Source: Nitrosomonas sp. HPC101
GTDB lineage: Bacteria; Pseudomonadota; Gammaproteobacteria; Burkholderiales; Nitrosomonadaceae
DNA: 64,000 nucleotides
Assembly: GCF_009833125.1 (NCBI RefSeq)
Contig: NZ_QRCC01000010.1
Coordinates: forward strand, 62,001-126,000
Direction of reading: 5' to 3'
A model generated the notes under the pieces. It did not search any database and was not told the DNA's origin. It was given only the letters and a program-made list of their open reading frames with translations. Made by a program: the position numbers and the translations under genes. Positions 52,124 through 60,603 of the stretch are shown one piece after another. How positions within the stretch are numbered: the stretch's first letter is position 1; each line of letters opens with the position of its first letter.

Positions 52124-54346
52124 ATGGCTACCCTTCTAAGAATAATACTTGCTTTTGCTGTTATCGGATGGATATGGTTGCCGGAATTTTTATTATGGCA
52201 CGTTCAGCCTGCTACGGTGACTACGGAAATAATAGAACATTCTCGAACAGTACCTCAGCAAAGTGTGCTTAACGAACTAAGCCAGATCAATCTGCAGCCG
52301 CCAGCAAACTGGGTTCCAAGTACAGGGGTAGCTGAACGTGCAGAAAATGTAGCAAAGGGAATTTTAGATATCCCTGACTTTCCATCAGTTGAGATTTCAC
52401 CTGTTTTTTCACCCGCCGATCTACAGAAACATCCTCAGCTTCTTGTTGCTAGCCTGGTAGCAGTCGATCAATTGCTTGATGGATACCTTTTTACAGGAAA
52501 GGAAAAGTACTTTCACCTTGCTAAAGAAAGCCTGATCAAATTTTCAGAATTTGAATCATCTCGTTTTTTTGATACAGGTTTTTTATGGAACGATCACGCT
52601 ATTGCTGCTCGTATTTCAGTATTAATCAAATTCTGGGCGCATTATCGAAATCGGGAAGATTTCGATCTTGAAGACGCAAAAAAAATCTTTTTATTGGTAA
52701 CCAGGAGTGGGTTGTTATTAGCAAAATCCGAACAATATGCCTGGCGAACGGGGCACGGTATTTTAGCTGATTTGGCTCTGATGCAAATCAGTACAGCATT
52801 TCCGTTCCTGAGTGAAAGTAATTATTTTCGTGAAACCGCAATACGCCGCTTTTCATCGCACCTGCCTTATTATGTAAATAACGAGGGAGTTACTTTGCTG
52901 CATTCTGCGGGATACAACTTTGGTGGTGTTCAATTCCTGGCTACGATGTTGCGTTTATACACGTTGAATAACTTAACAATCCCGATAGACTGGTGGGAAC
53001 GCTACAACAGGGTTAGTGATTTTTATGCACGGTTACGACGGCCGGACGGAACAATGCCAATGTTCGGAGATACTTCAAGTAAATCAAACTTTCTTGGCCC
53101 TCCCCGAACATATCAGCTAGAAAATGGAGATGCTGGCCCTTTGCAGCGAACAACAGATTGGCCGTATCACGGGGGGTTAAGCTTATATCCACAGGCTGGC
53201 CATGCAATTTGGTGGTATCCACAAAATCCGGATAGAAATAAAACACGCTCACAAACCGTTACCACATGGTCGTATTATCCACAGCTGGGACACAAACAAG
53301 CAGATGAATTAAGTATCCTGACTTGGGCAGAAGGTCGAAGTTGGATTACGAGTGTTGGATACTGGCCGTACGGCTCCAAAGGGCGTTCCAAAGCAGAGTC
53401 CTGGGGTGGAAATAATGCACCACACTTACGCAATGAAGCAGCTTCTTCACAACGTACATCAAGACTGATTAGTACGGGAAATGATGATGAGATTTTTTTT
53501 ATCGAAATGGAGCGCAAAGGGCCAGATGGCTTTAAGGTATTGCGGGAGGTGATGCAGATAGGCGCAAAGACGTGGATTATATTTGATCATCTGCAGAATG
53601 AAATTCCACGTGAAGCGAATACTTTCTGGACGTTCTATCCGGATCTTACAGTAGTACCGGGGCTGGCTGCCGGGAGTTTTACTGTGTCTGCACCCTATTC
53701 CGCTCAAGCAATGTACTGCTCTTTTCAGACAGATCAGGGCAGAGATGTTGAGCAATTATTTGGAAGCTGGGAACCATTTGCAGGATGGGTCACGACCGGG
53801 CAAGTGCCGGTGCCTGCGGAGACAATCGCTGTTAATACTAATTCTGAACAAGGCTGGCAGTTAGCAGTTTTTTCTCTGCGTAGTCAGAGAAAGGATCTTG
53901 ATGACCGTAGTGTTGATCTTGTAGCAACACTGACAAGTATTGATGGCCCGGATGACTGGGTCATCAATATTTCAGGCATTGATGAAAGTGACAGCATGAC
54001 AATTAGCCGTAATCAAAACCATATCAACTTGTTAACAAATGGAAAAACTGTTTCCGAAAAAGAATTGAAGCTAACTAAACAGTCTACCCTTGAAAACGAA
54101 GCTGCCTTCGTTTCAGCAGCGATAGGGGTTGCCGCGGAAAATAGTACGAGACAGCTTCCACTCATTTCATATCGCTTAAAAGCAACCTATGTATTGCTGG
54201 CAATCCTGATAATGCAAGAAATTTTATTTTTTATATTACGTCGGCGCCTGCCTCGTCTGGCAACATTATTGCGCACAGTGAGCATATTTGCCTGGATTGG
54301 TGTCGGATTGGGTCTAACAGAATTTTATTTCGTCGTAAAAGCATAA
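52124..54346 (+). CDS. Heparinase II/III-like polysaccharide lyase, membrane-anchored
   Basis: 740 residues. An N-terminal membrane helix (LLRIILAFAVIGWIWLPEFLLW) and two more helices near the C-terminus (YVLLAILIMQEILFFIL; TVSIFAWIGVGLGLTEFYFVV) anchor it. In between are an alpha/alpha-toroid (FLWNDHAIAARISVLIKFW; WRTGHGILADLALMQ; FYARLRRPDGTMPMFGDTSS) and a beta-sheet domain (WAEGRSWITSVGYWPYGSKGR; IFFIEMERKGPDG), the plan of alginate/heparin lyases. Such genes occur in exosortase-A-type loci and may trim or release the exopolysaccharide. About 100 bases before the asparagine-synthase-like gene. Confidence 0.85.
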   Translation: MATLLRIILAFAVIGWIWLPEFLLWHVQPATVTTEIIEHSRTVPQQSVLNELSQINLQPPANWVPSTGVAERAENVAKGILDIPDFPSVEISPVFSPADLQKHPQLLVASLVAVDQLLDGYLFTGKEKYFHLAKESLIKFSEFESSRFFDTGFLWNDHAIAARISVLIKFWAHYRNREDFDLEDAKKIFLLVTRSGLLLAKSEQYAWRTGHGILADLALMQISTAFPFLSESNYFRETAIRRFSSHLPYYVNNEGVTLLHSAGYNFGGVQFLATMLRLYTLNNLTIPIDWWERYNRVSDFYARLRRPDGTMPMFGDTSSKSNFLGPPRTYQLENGDAGPLQRTTDWPYHGGLSLYPQAGHAIWWYPQNPDRNKTRSQTVTTWSYYPQLGHKQADELSILTWAEGRSWITSVGYWPYGSKGRSKAESWGGNNAPHLRNEAASSQRTSRLISTGNDDEIFFIEMERKGPDGFKVLREVMQIGAKTWIIFDHLQNEIPREANTFWTFYPDLTVVPGLAAGSFTVSAPYSAQAMYCSFQTDQGRDVEQLFGSWEPFAGWVTTGQVPVPAETIAVNTNSEQGWQLAVFSLRSQRKDLDDRSVDLVATLTSIDGPDDWVINISGIDESDSMTISRNQNHINLLTNGKTVSEKELKLTKQSTLENEAAFVSAAIGVAAENSTRQLPLISYRLKATYVLLAILIMQEILFFILRRRLPRLATLLRTVSIFAWIGVGLGLTEFYFVVKA

Positions 54347-54445
54347 AAAGACGATATAACGCTGCTTCTTTCTTTCTTTAAAGGAAGATTAAACAGATAT
54401 TTTATACATTTCTAAATTCCATTCAATTTTTTACTAACGCCTCTA

Positions 54446-56206
54446 ATGACAGTTTTCGCAGGAATTTTTACCCGTTACAAAGATAAAGCTATACCAGGCG
54501 CATTCATAAATGAGCTTCGGTCTGTAATATCACGTCATCCTGATGATCAAAATGCTGTAATAGAGTTTTCTGATGAGAGGATTTACCTTGCAAAAATTGA
54601 TATTGGCGTACTGAAACAGTCTGGAAGTTTTTTTATTAAAGAATTGACGGCGTTGGTAGCAGGTGATCCTTTACTGCAAACCAGTCCAGATATGCCAGGG
54701 TCGCGTACGGAAAGTCTGCAGAACCTGGCGCTTGATCTGGCTGCCGGAAAACAGGATGTCCTGCAAGCATGTCGTGGAACCTATTGCGCAACTGTCTATG
54801 AACACACAACCGGAAAACTTCACTTAATAACAGATAAACTTGGCGTCCGGCCTGTTTACTATTGGATAACACCTGATTTCATTATTTTCTCGACTGCGCT
54901 GCGAATCCTCGAAGCATTATCTTTCCAGAAAAAATTGTTAGACCTTCAGGGTATAGCAGAAACAGCATGTTTCGGTTATCCGCTAGCCGATCGTACCCCT
55001 TATGAAAATATATTTACACTCTATGCCGGAGAAACAATCAGTTTCATGGATGAAACAATCGATCGGCGACGGTACTGGGAATGGGATAAGTTACCCACCA
55101 AAAAAACGAGTGATATGGGTACTTCTGCCAAACATCTTCATTCGATTTTCATTGATTCAGTCAGAATCCGGTTGCAAAAACAAAAAACCGTCTCGGCGTT
55201 TTTAAGCGGCGGCCTGGATTCTCGCGCTATTGTTGGCGCGCTGAGAAGTCTTGATGTGGAAGTAGTTACCTCCAATTTCGCCCGGACTGGCAGCCAGGAT
55301 CAAATATTTGGGCAACTTGCTGCTGACAAGCTGGGGACTCATCACACTCATCTGCAGATGGGCAAACAAAACGAACAGGATGCATACCACAAGTTATCTG
55401 TAAATGAATGGATAAATTCAGCAACTTACACAGACAAAAAACTGCAAAAACCCCGCGTTATCTGGTCCGGTGATGGCGGTAGCGTAGGCCTTGGTCATGT
55501 GTATCTGAATCAAGATATTGTTCAGGCCTCGCGAACAAAAAATATGGAAGAAGCAAAGGAAAGATTCTTGATTTATAACAACTGGGGGATGAGTACCAAG
55601 CTTTTAAAACCCGAGACAGCCTCAACTTTAATTAATTTTCTGCATAAAGGAATTCAATCTGAACTGGATTCGCTTCATCCAGATGATTCTGGTCGTGTTT
55701 TTTACTTATTTCTGATGCTGAATGATCAACGCCGGCACATGTTTAATCACTTTGAGAATATCGACATGGGGCGAGTGGAATTCGAGCTCCCATTTTTTGA
55801 TTCCGATTTTATTGCAGAAATAATCAAGCAACCCATTGATCTCTTTCTGCGCCACATCTTCTATATGGAATGGCTGAACTATTTTCCCAAAGAAACACTG
55901 GAAGTACCATGGCAGACCTATCCAGGTCACATACCCTGCCCACTCCCTCAGCCAGAAGGCCTTACATATCAGTGGAGTTCAAGCACCGAAGAAATCAGGC
56001 GGAATAAACTGCATGCGTTGAAATACGCAAAAAAGCTTTGTCAGGACTCGGCGTTTTCAAATGAATATCTGAATCTTTTTTACCTGAGGATATGGGTAAT
56101 TCTGATGCGGTTCGGACAAAGTGATCGCTCATATCTTCTCCAGGCCCCGGGAACTTTATATCGCTACTGGTCTAAAACTTCGCTGCACAGAGAAATCCAA
56201 AGTTAA
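54446..56206 (+). CDS. Asparagine-synthase-like protein lacking the glutaminase cysteine
   Basis: 586 residues. The N-terminal domain keeps the Ntn-hydrolase outline (CRGTYCATVYEHTTGKLHLITDKLGVRPVYY) but begins MTVFAGIF where active glutaminases have Met-Cys-Gly, so it cannot release ammonia from glutamine in the usual way. The synthase domain has the ATP-pyrophosphatase loop FLSGGLDSRAIVGAL near residue 253 and VIWSGDGGSVGLG. Adenylation and amidation of a polysaccharide or lipid carboxylate are possible. It lies between the lyase and the O-ligase gene in the same direction. Confidence 0.85.
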   Translation: MTVFAGIFTRYKDKAIPGAFINELRSVISRHPDDQNAVIEFSDERIYLAKIDIGVLKQSGSFFIKELTALVAGDPLLQTSPDMPGSRTESLQNLALDLAAGKQDVLQACRGTYCATVYEHTTGKLHLITDKLGVRPVYYWITPDFIIFSTALRILEALSFQKKLLDLQGIAETACFGYPLADRTPYENIFTLYAGETISFMDETIDRRRYWEWDKLPTKKTSDMGTSAKHLHSIFIDSVRIRLQKQKTVSAFLSGGLDSRAIVGALRSLDVEVVTSNFARTGSQDQIFGQLAADKLGTHHTHLQMGKQNEQDAYHKLSVNEWINSATYTDKKLQKPRVIWSGDGGSVGLGHVYLNQDIVQASRTKNMEEAKERFLIYNNWGMSTKLLKPETASTLINFLHKGIQSELDSLHPDDSGRVFYLFLMLNDQRRHMFNHFENIDMGRVEFELPFFDSDFIAEIIKQPIDLFLRHIFYMEWLNYFPKETLEVPWQTYPGHIPCPLPQPEGLTYQWSSSTEEIRRNKLHALKYAKKLCQDSAFSNEYLNLFYLRIWVILMRFGQSDRSYLLQAPGTLYRYWSKTSLHREIQS

Positions 56207-56242
56207 TATGATTTCTATTTATAAGGTAGCTAATAATAACTT

Positions 56243-57517
56243 ATGAGGGATTTATTCGTTACCGCTGTTATTTTCGGAGCATTACCATTTGCACTGAAAT
56301 ACCCTCATATCGGCATCTATCTTTGGTCGTGGATCAGTTATATGAATCCACACAGATTGGCCTGGGGATTTGCTTATAATTTCCCCTTTGCGGCATTTGT
56401 TGCTGTAGCTGTATTTATTTCATTAGTTTTTTCCCGAGAGAAAATAACCTATTTCTGGTCTCCCATATTAAGCTGGTTAGTTCTTTTAAACATTTGGTTT
56501 CTTATTACAACTTTTTTTTCTTTGCAACCGGATGATTCCTGGGTTCAATGGGAGAAGGTATTCAAAATACAGCTGTTTACTTTTCTGACAGTATGGATAA
56601 TAAACGACAGAAGGAAACTACATTTTCTCGTATGGGTGATCGCGTTATCTGTCGGTTTTTATGGCATAAAAGGAGGAATATTTACATTAACCGGTGGCGG
56701 AAGTAGTCATGTTCTTGGCCCCTCAGGCGGATTTATTTCGGGTAATACAGAAATTGGATTGGCCATGGTAATGATATTGCCTCTAATCTGGTATTTATAC
56801 CTAAACACAATCCACCTATGGGCTCGCAGAGGGCTGGTAGTCGCTATGCTGCTTATTCCTGTGGCTATTCTCGGTACACAATCACGTGGTGCATTATTAG
56901 CCATCGGAGCAATTGCTTTTTTTCTCTGGATAAAAAGTAGAAAAAAACTTGTTCCCCTTATTGTCATAATAATAATGGCTCCTCTGCTTTTTAATTTTAT
57001 GCCTCAGTCGTGGCATGACCGGATGAGCACTATTACGAGTTCAGAAGAAGAAAGAGATACATCCGCGCAGGGCCGGCTGCTTGCCTGGGAATTCGCTACC
57101 AAGATGGCTGTTGCTCGCCCTTTAGGCGGCGGGTTTAGAAGTTTTACTCCGGAGAATTATGAGCGTTATGCACCAGGGCTAATCGCGCCAGGAGAAAAAT
57201 ACCAAGATTCCCATAGTATTTACTTTGGAGTGCTTGGTGAACATGGTTTCGTGGGCTTAGGAATTTTTCTCGTGCTTGGCTTTCTTGGATGGCGATCTGC
57301 CAATAAAATTATAAAACTCACCAGAAAATCAAAATCAGACAAATGGGCATATGATTTGGCAAGCATGCTCCAAGTTAGTCTTGTAGGATACGCTACGGGG
57401 GGAGCTTTCCTTGGACTGGCATATTTTGATTTACCCTATCACATCTTAATTATGATTGTCATAATACTAAGACTGATTGAGCAACAATCTCAACCCCAGC
57501 CCAAACTAAATTCGTAA
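56243..57517 (+). CDS. O-antigen-ligase-like protein of the exosortase-A type
   Basis: 424 residues with about 10 hydrophobic segments. The opening FVTAVIFGALPFALKYPHIGIYLWSWISYMNPHRLAWGFAYNF and the periplasmic loop with GRLLAWEFATKMA, GGGFRSFTPENYERYAPG and DSHSIYFGVLGEHGFVGL match the putative O-glycosylation ligase that accompanies exosortase A. It probably transfers a lipid-linked glycan to an acceptor outside the inner membrane. Last gene of this plus-strand group; convergent with the ligase cluster that follows. Confidence 0.9.
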   Translation: MRDLFVTAVIFGALPFALKYPHIGIYLWSWISYMNPHRLAWGFAYNFPFAAFVAVAVFISLVFSREKITYFWSPILSWLVLLNIWFLITTFFSLQPDDSWVQWEKVFKIQLFTFLTVWIINDRRKLHFLVWVIALSVGFYGIKGGIFTLTGGGSSHVLGPSGGFISGNTEIGLAMVMILPLIWYLYLNTIHLWARRGLVVAMLLIPVAILGTQSRGALLAIGAIAFFLWIKSRKKLVPLIVIIIMAPLLFNFMPQSWHDRMSTITSSEEERDTSAQGRLLAWEFATKMAVARPLGGGFRSFTPENYERYAPGLIAPGEKYQDSHSIYFGVLGEHGFVGLGIFLVLGFLGWRSANKIIKLTRKSKSDKWAYDLASMLQVSLVGYATGGAFLGLAYFDLPYHILIMIVIILRLIEQQSQPQPKLNS

Positions 57518-57624
57518 GCTTCCATGTCAAATAGACAATTCATTGTAGAAAATTGGAGCTGTGGTTAACCGAGGCATAAATTGCGTTGATGGGGTGGTAT
57601 TCCCGGATAGGTCACTACGCATCA

Positions 57625-58350
57625 TTACAGCCGTCTGGCGGCCGTGATCGAGATGCCGCTCTTATGTGGACAACGTGTCAACAATAGCCGTCCGGATGTG
57701 CTGGTCAGAATCCAGCCCACCCTGAACCAGCCACATTTTCTGAAAGTATTCAATGAAGCGGCATTGGTCGAGCGGATATGCGTCAGGATTCTTGAATACC
57801 CGCGCTTTTGGATGTCCTGGCTTACTTTTCCGATCAGGGATGCCGCCGTTCCCATGCCGCGATATTGTGGATAGGTAAACAGATAGCCCAGAAAGACATT
57901 GCCGGGCGCTAAGCGAATATCCAGCTCTGTTGGTGAATCGACATGCACTACAGCGCTGCGATTGATATTCACCTGTGAAACGACACTGGTACCCTCAATC
58001 AATGCATAAACCCCCGTATCGCTGCTGATGAGCCTGGCGACACCTTGGCCGCTTTGCGAATCGAGCTGCTCAATCAGGGCATGCGGATACAGAGCGAGAT
58101 CCTGGGCAGTTGTCAGGCCAATGAAATGGAAGGCATGCCGTTCACCAGTGTCCCGAACAGGTTTGGGCCTCAACACCTGCTGTTGAGCCAGATCGATCGA
58201 ATAGAGAAAATGTACTTCCATCCGGAACAGCTTCTTGACAGCCCAGAATGCCGCGGCCTTGAATCCTCCCTTGGATTTCAGATGTGCCAGTTTTTCCTGC
58301 CAGCTACTCATTCCTTCAAGTTTGTCAGCCATGTTCTCAGTAAAATGCAT
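57625..58350 (-). CDS. GNAT-family acyltransferase
   Basis: 241 residues. The C-terminal half carries the GNAT core: FLGYLFTYPQYRGMGTAASLIGKV (acetyl-CoA pyrophosphate loop Q/R-x-x-G-x-G/A) and RSTNAASLNTFRKCGWFRVGW near residue 210. The N-terminal 90 residues resemble no domain I know. ATG 58350 overlaps the preceding gene; ATG 58332 (MADKLEG) is an alternative start. Overlap with the ATP-grasp gene upstream shows it is translationally coupled to that cluster. It may acylate the amino group of a product made by the ligases. Confidence 0.82.
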   Translation of the reverse strand: MHFTENMADKLEGMSSWQEKLAHLKSKGGFKAAAFWAVKKLFRMEVHFLYSIDLAQQQVLRPKPVRDTGERHAFHFIGLTTAQDLALYPHALIEQLDSQSGQGVARLISSDTGVYALIEGTSVVSQVNINRSAVVHVDSPTELDIRLAPGNVFLGYLFTYPQYRGMGTAASLIGKVSQDIQKRGYSRILTHIRSTNAASLNTFRKCGWFRVGWILTSTSGRLLLTRCPHKSGISITAARRL

Positions 58351-59476
58351 CGATCTTGCGCATCAGATTGGCTAGTTTTTTTTGTGGCCAGCTCAACTGC
58401 TCCCAGTAGCGGGGATAAGACTGACGGCGCACCGTTTCAATTTTTTCAGACCAGTAACCTTTACGGTTCGCATGTTGATGCAAATCCAGATCGGCGATTT
58501 CATTGTTTTCAATAATGACAGGCCCGCGGTCGGTCAGGGCGATGTCCCAATGATGGAGATTCATACCCATGAGGTAATTAGCCGCTCGTTCACAGATATC
58601 GATTACCTGCGGCCAATCCGGCAGCGTGTAGTGATCGAAATGTTCTCCTGTATCCGGATGAATGCTCACTGGCTCGATCCGACTATTGATGTTACCTACC
58701 ACCCGCGTAATTTGACCATTGGTCGTATCCACGCCTCCCAGCAAATTACCTGAGGCACCATGCTGAAAGTTATCTACCATACTCAATCCAGCGGGAATGC
58801 GCCAGACTGCACTGACAATAGTATTTTTGCCGCTTATCCGGGCGGAAGTAACACGTACTGTGCTGGCACGGGAGCCGCAAATGCGTGCGATTTCCGGGTG
58901 CGGCTTGAGCATTTCCTGGAACAGGATACCTTGTGAAAATTCCGGATTGAGCGATTCGAGCCAGTCGATCACTTTACGTTGTTGGCCATTGAGGAAGGCA
59001 ATGCTGTCCGATTCCGGCTGATAATTCTTCAGGCCCACTGCACCCCAGCCGTAAGCACCGTGACTGGGTTTGGCAAACATCGGATAATGCTGAGGCGTAC
59101 GCAGGTAGGCGGCAGCTTCTTCGATATTACTTAACGTGATGGAGTCCGGTATATTTCTGCCGCTGAGATCATAAACCGCATGAATTTTTGGCATGGGAAG
59201 GCCGGTTGCCATCATAAAGATTGTCATCGGTAATTTTTTACCCAGCATGAACCAATGAGGATCATTGCACACGTAATTAAGCCGAAATTTCCGGCCATTC
59301 CCTAGAAATCTGTGACGTTCTTCAGCACTCAGATCATCCAGCTCATGAAAACGGTAATCGATATATTCCTGGAATAACAGACGTTGTGAGCCGAAGCGCA
59401 TGCGCAGGATTTCGGACAACGTCGAGAAAGGCGCCCTGCGGGCGCGTTTGCCAAGCAGGATTCGGAATATCTTCAT
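58337..59476 (-). CDS. ATP-grasp protein of the sugar-transfer-associated type
   Basis: 379 residues. A helical N-terminus (RHRFLGNGRKFRLNYVCNDPHWFMLGKKL) is followed by an ATP-grasp domain: PMFAKPSHGAYGWGAVGL (ATP-binding Lys and Gly-rich loop), ILFQEMLKPHPEIARICG, STVRVTSARISG and the metal-binding end VIIENNEIADLDLHQ. It matches the family annotated as sugar-transfer-associated ATP-grasp, thought to add amino acids or similar groups to cell-surface glycans. Starts at ATG 59476; its stop lies within the overlap with the GNAT gene. Confidence 0.85.
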   Translation of the reverse strand: MKIFRILLGKRARRAPFSTLSEILRMRFGSQRLLFQEYIDYRFHELDDLSAEERHRFLGNGRKFRLNYVCNDPHWFMLGKKLPMTIFMMATGLPMPKIHAVYDLSGRNIPDSITLSNIEEAAAYLRTPQHYPMFAKPSHGAYGWGAVGLKNYQPESDSIAFLNGQQRKVIDWLESLNPEFSQGILFQEMLKPHPEIARICGSRASTVRVTSARISGKNTIVSAVWRIPAGLSMVDNFQHGASGNLLGGVDTTNGQITRVVGNINSRIEPVSIHPDTGEHFDHYTLPDWPQVIDICERAANYLMGMNLHHWDIALTDRGPVIIENNEIADLDLHQHANRKGYWSEKIETVRRQSYPRYWEQLSWPQKKLANLMRKIDAFY

Positions 59477-59522
59477 GGGGAAATTTCACCTCTCGTTAGC
59501 GATTCATTGAGAAATACCGGTT

Positions 59523-60569
59523 CTATCGGTTTAATCGGGAGTCAAGCCGGGTAACGAAATCTTCCCAGATGGCATCTTCCGGCTGTATAGGGCCCTCCAC
59601 CCAGACCGGTTCGGATGCATGCGTAGGCAGCTCCCAGTGGCCGGGACATTTAGTAATTGCCCATCCTTCGTAGTAATAACTAATTTCTGCAATGACAGGT
59701 TGACCGTTTCGCCGCAAAACATCAACGGCAAGTGACTGGGTTTGTAGTACGCTGGCAGTCCGGAAAGCGAGCAAAAGCGCATCTTGCGGGATTCTGGTGG
59801 GATCCCAATCTATGCGACCGCTGCCACTTGCCCGGAAATCACCGGGCCGGTTAAACCGCCTGAAGGCAAAGGCCCGCTTACCGATGACCGTGACGCGGAT
59901 ATCAAAATCATTGCCAGGCAGAAATTCCTGGAGCAATAAGTAGCCCTTATGAAATTCCTCATCCGTTGGTTTCGAGAGAAACACGCGCATTGCTTCACTG
60001 GTGCGCCTGACAAACCAGCGCCAGGGTAGATTGGCCGGTGGCAGTGCATACATGCCGGAATCGAACAGCGCATCCAAATGTCGGCGCGCTTTACGGCGCG
60101 TGTGTACTAGTTCGACATTCTTGGAAATAACACCGGAAGACAGCTTGAGCACCAGCGGGTAATTTGCTGATTCAATGAATTCTCCGGCCTGAGATTTTGA
60201 CCAGAATACCCAAGTCGCGGGCGTTGGGATATCCGCCAGTTGCAGCAGATAGGATTGTGCGGCTTTATCATCAAAATGCCAGATGGTATTCAGATTAGGA
60301 AATGTCGGTATCTTGCCCAGATGCGCGAGGGATGTGATCAATCTGCGGCCCGGGCGGCTCACTGATAATGGCTGGGCGAACCACCACATGAATCCATCGC
60401 AATCCTTGAGTTGATCCAGCCAGTTGGCAGAATTGGAAAAAATATCAACATCCAGCGTTGTTACACCTTGCTGCGTGGCCAACTCATGCCAGCGTGTCGA
60501 GAAAGACTGCCAACGCTTGCTTGAAAGTTGCTGGTGGTCTCGTTGAATTGCGATGATCGGTTTATTCAT
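59523..60569 (-). CDS. Second ATP-grasp ligase (RimK-like)
   Basis: 348 residues. The N-terminal domain contains FMWWFAQPLSVSRPGRRLI and PTFPNLNTIWHFDDKAAQSYLLQ, the form seen in RimK-like ligases that fix a substrate. The ATP-grasp core follows: YPLVLKLSSGVISKNVELV, YLLLQEFLPGNDFDIRVTVIGKRAFAFRR and LAVDVLRRNGQPVIAEISYYY (metal Glu). It probably forms an amide from a carboxyl-phosphate intermediate. About 46 bases upstream of the other ATP-grasp gene and 34 bases after the Mur-Pth fusion gene. Confidence 0.83.
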   Translation of the reverse strand: MNKPIIAIQRDHQQLSSKRWQSFSTRWHELATQQGVTTLDVDIFSNSANWLDQLKDCDGFMWWFAQPLSVSRPGRRLITSLAHLGKIPTFPNLNTIWHFDDKAAQSYLLQLADIPTPATWVFWSKSQAGEFIESANYPLVLKLSSGVISKNVELVHTRRKARRHLDALFDSGMYALPPANLPWRWFVRRTSEAMRVFLSKPTDEEFHKGYLLLQEFLPGNDFDIRVTVIGKRAFAFRRFNRPGDFRASGSGRIDWDPTRIPQDALLLAFRTASVLQTQSLAVDVLRRNGQPVIAEISYYYEGWAITKCPGHWELPTHASEPVWVEGPIQPEDAIWEDFVTRLDSRLNR

Positions 60570-60603
60570 GAGATGGCCTTGTAATGTATGTTGCTGGTAT
60601 CCT

